DNA of 64,000 nucleotides from Reyranella sp. GTDB lineage: Bacteria; Pseudomonadota; Alphaproteobacteria; Reyranellales; Reyranellaceae. Location of the stretch: contig NZ_SCUT01000054.1 of the NCBI RefSeq assembly GCF_004297265.1, forward strand, positions 124,001-188,000, written 5' to 3'. How positions within the stretch are numbered: position 1 is the first letter of the stretch; each line of letters opens with the position of its first letter. Made by a program: the position numbers and the translations under genes. Positions 62,359 through 64,000 of this stretch are shown one piece after another. Below the pieces are notes generated by a model. The model had not been told where the DNA came from, ran no database searches, and saw only the letters and a program-made list of their open reading frames with translations.

Positions 62359-62659
62359 TCGCCGTAGACGACCTCGTAATGGTCGACGACGTCGTCGAAC
62401 GACGACAGCACGGCGCGCGCCCGTGGTTGGACATGGGCGCGGTCGATATCGGAACCCGCGAAGGCCTCGATCGAGGCGCGTGAGTCCCAGAGAGTCAGGG
62501 CGACGAGTTCGACCTCGTCACCCGTCTTGGGACGGAGCAGCCAGGCACCGCGATGCCCGGTCAGGGCCTTGAGTTGCGGCACCACTGTGTCTGTAAAATG
62601 CTTGGCGTAGGCGGGGGCATTGCGGCCGTCGCGCGGCCGCGCCAGGTTCGGGCGATCAT
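62355..62659 (-). pseudogene. Frameshifted antibiotic-biosynthesis-monooxygenase-type gene
   Basis: The body from 62588 down reads VVPQLKALTGHRGAWLLRP, then VELVALTLWDSRASIEAFAG and VLSSFDDVVDHYEVVYG, an ABM-fold protein of about 100 residues in relatives. Its frame continues upstream as DGRNAPAYAKHFTDT but has no start codon with an RBS. The expected start MIARTWRGRATAA begins at ATG 62659 in another frame. The two join in register if one base were added near 62612-62620. So the gene has lost one base, or the sequence has an error there; translation from GTG 62588 would give a 77-residue fragment. Confidence 0.65.
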
Positions 62660-62707
62660 GGCCGCAGGGTAGTGGCGCGGCACGCAGCGCTATTGGTAAA
62701 AATTGCC

Positions 62708-63538
62708 ATGCCGCGTGTCGATCCGAACAATTCGACGGAATACTGGTGGGACCGTCATCTGAGCGGCCTCAGCCTGATGCGCGCCGATTTCACGACGCAC
62801 GAATATCCGCAGCACACCCATGAGGCCCTGGTGATTGCCGTCACCGAGCAGGGCGGCTCGGTGGTGAAGAGCCGGGGCGAGTTGCAGGACTGCACGCCGG
62901 CGACGCTGTTCGTGTTCAACCCCGAGGAACCGCACGGAGGGTGGATGGGGCGCAGCGAGCGCTGGCAGTACCGCTCGCTCTACCTGAGCCGGATCGCGCT
63001 CGACCGGATGGCCGACGAACTCGGGGTCGACGAGGTCCCGTACTTCACGCGCAACACCTTTGCCGATCGCGACCTGATCGACATCTTCCACACGATGCAC
63101 GTAGCGCTGGAAGCGGGACGCGATGTCTTCCGGGAGCGCGAGCTGCTGGTCGGTTCGTTCGGCACGCTGTTCAAGCGCCACGGCAGCGGCCGCCGTCATC
63201 TCAAGGCGCCACGGCGCGACCGACTTCTGCTGGCACGGGCGATCGAGCGGATGCGGGCGGAGTATGCCAGCAACCTTCGTCTTGAGGATCTGTCGGCGAG
63301 CGTCGGGCTCACCACTTTCCAGCTCATCGGCCTGTTCAAGCGCATGACCGGCCTGACGCCGCACGCCTATCTCACGCAGGTGCGGCTCGGCATGGCCTGC
63401 CGCCAGCTGCGGCGCGCACCGGTGCTGGCCGAGGTCGCGACAGCCGTCGGCTTCTACGACCAGAGCGCGCTCAACAAGAACTTCAAGCGCTGCTACGGCA
63501 TCACGCCGCTGCAATTCGCCCGCGCCGCGGCGGCCTGA
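62708..63538 (+). CDS. AraC-family transcriptional regulator
   Basis: A 276-residue regulator. The N-terminal cupin ligand domain (about 15-100) includes YPQHTHEALVIAVTEQG and LFVFNPEEPHGGW; the C-terminal double HTH (about 180-276) has LRLEDLSASVGLTTFQLIGLFKRMTG and LAEVATAVGFYDQSALNKNFKRCYG followed by the AraC closing pattern ITPLQFAR. It probably responds to a small ligand and may control the downstream alanyl-tRNA editing-like gene or distant targets. A GTG at 62672 would add 12 residues, but MPRVDPNN at 62708 is the likelier start. Confidence 0.9.
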   Translation: MPRVDPNNSTEYWWDRHLSGLSLMRADFTTHEYPQHTHEALVIAVTEQGGSVVKSRGELQDCTPATLFVFNPEEPHGGWMGRSERWQYRSLYLSRIALDRMADELGVDEVPYFTRNTFADRDLIDIFHTMHVALEAGRDVFRERELLVGSFGTLFKRHGSGRRHLKAPRRDRLLLARAIERMRAEYASNLRLEDLSASVGLTTFQLIGLFKRMTGLTPHAYLTQVRLGMACRQLRRAPVLAEVATAVGFYDQSALNKNFKRCYGITPLQFARAAAA

Positions 63539-63586
63539 AGCAATTTTCGCCAATACGCCCACCAGGCATCTTCCTACGATGTCGTC

Positions 63587-64000
63587 ATGCATCTGTTTTG
63601 TCATGAGCAGCCCGAAACGCTGTCCATAGAGACCGAGGTCGTCGACGCGCGGCCGGGCAAGATCGTTCTTTCCCGGTCGCCGTTCTATCCGGGCGGCGGG
63701 GGCCAGCTCGCGGATCGCGGCGTCATCCGCTGGCAGGGCGGCGAGGCGAAGGTCACGGGTTTCGAAGCCTCGGCTGGCAAGCTATGGCACCTGCTCGATA
63801 CCGAAGCCGAGGTGAGCGGCGCGCTCGAAGCCGCCGTCGATGCGGATTTTCGCCTGACCATGCGCCAGCTCCACACCGCGACGCACATCCTGAACGCGCT
63901 CGTGTTCAAGGCGTTCGACGGGGCGCTGGTGACCGGCGTGCAGATGGCCGAGGACGGCAGTGCCCGTATGGATTTCGACCTGCCGGGCGCCGACAACGAC
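63587..64000 (+). CDS. Alanyl-tRNA editing protein (AlaX-type), 5' part
   Basis: The open frame from ATG 63587 runs off the window after 138 codons. It reads SPFYPGGGGQLADRG, the AlaRS-type editing-domain entry, then LTMRQLHTATHILNALV with the zinc-binding HxxxH. The N-terminal catalytic AlaRS core is absent, since the protein begins MHLFCHEQPETLSIETEV. It would hydrolyse mis-charged Ser- or Gly-tRNA(Ala). It follows the AraC gene by 48 nt on the same strand. Length and C-terminus cannot be judged. Confidence 0.88.
   Translation, partial: MHLFCHEQPETLSIETEVVDARPGKIVLSRSPFYPGGGGQLADRGVIRWQGGEAKVTGFEASAGKLWHLLDTEAEVSGALEAAVDADFRLTMRQLHTATHILNALVFKAFDGALVTGVQMAEDGSARMDFDLPGADND

Overview
This is a GC-rich chromosome segment from an alphaproteobacterium. 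The best guess is a soil or freshwater Rhodospirillales/Reyranella-like organism, inferred from gene order and families and not from any marker gene. Supporting signs are an alphaproteobacterial LexA with a GTTC-N7-GTTC operator, the trp-moa-lexA-comEC-gltX-gltA gene order, three Bug-type solute receptors without their TctAB permeases, and a CoA-rich oxidative metabolism. I see no rRNA, tRNA, CRISPR array, insertion sequence or phage gene. No gene-free gap exceeds 300 bases. The longest, about 266 bases between 40976 and 41241, holds only an A+T-richer pocket and a GC hairpin.

Backbone: two ends of one conserved alphaproteobacterial neighbourhood are visible. The left end (0.9-18.3 kb) has gltA, glnS, gltX, comEC, lexA, moeA, moaC, trpC, trpD and trpG. 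The right end (47.8-62.4 kb) has trpE, ppiD, tpiA, secG, pyrG and eno. In many relatives these genes run continuously as eno-(kdsA)-pyrG-secG-tpiA-ppiD-trpE-trpG-trpD-trpC-moaC-moeA-lexA-comEC-gltX-gltA. Here the row is broken three times. A copZ-like/marR/emrAB/Bug block separates trpD from trpG. About 29 kb of accessory metabolism separates trpG from trpE. A tartrate dehydrogenase/Bug/LysR plus nitrile hydratase block separates pyrG from eno, and kdsA is absent from the expected place.

Accessory region 18-48 kb, in order: an unknown secreted protein; an acyl-CoA synthetase; an EamA permease, fused CoA-ligase/acetyltransferase and divergent polysaccharide deacetylase operon; an M15 peptidase; a gamma-glutamyltransferase-like enzyme; a TfoX-domain protein; an amidase; an EthD protein; a Bug, GST, alpha/beta hydrolase and cupin run; a FAD amine oxidoreductase; two tandem PimC-like acyl-CoA dehydrogenases; an SGNH protein; a MerR regulator fused to a P-loop domain beside an aldo/keto reductase; a large secreted protein; a serralysin-like RTX metalloprotease; and an enoyl-CoA hydratase, BadH-like dehydrogenase and TauD-like dioxygenase operon. 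The right edge has a frameshifted monooxygenase, an AraC regulator and a truncated alanyl-tRNA editing gene.

Non-coding highlights: four copies of one hairpin repeat, one carrying a compensatory base-pair change and two bracketing the tartrate dehydrogenase/Bug/LysR cassette; a 36-base perfect palindrome; a paired CCTCCCCATT repeat; lexA operators; and three genes (trpG, pyrG, lysR) whose -10-like boxes lie 6-8 bases before the ATG with no Shine-Dalgarno, suggesting leaderless transcripts.
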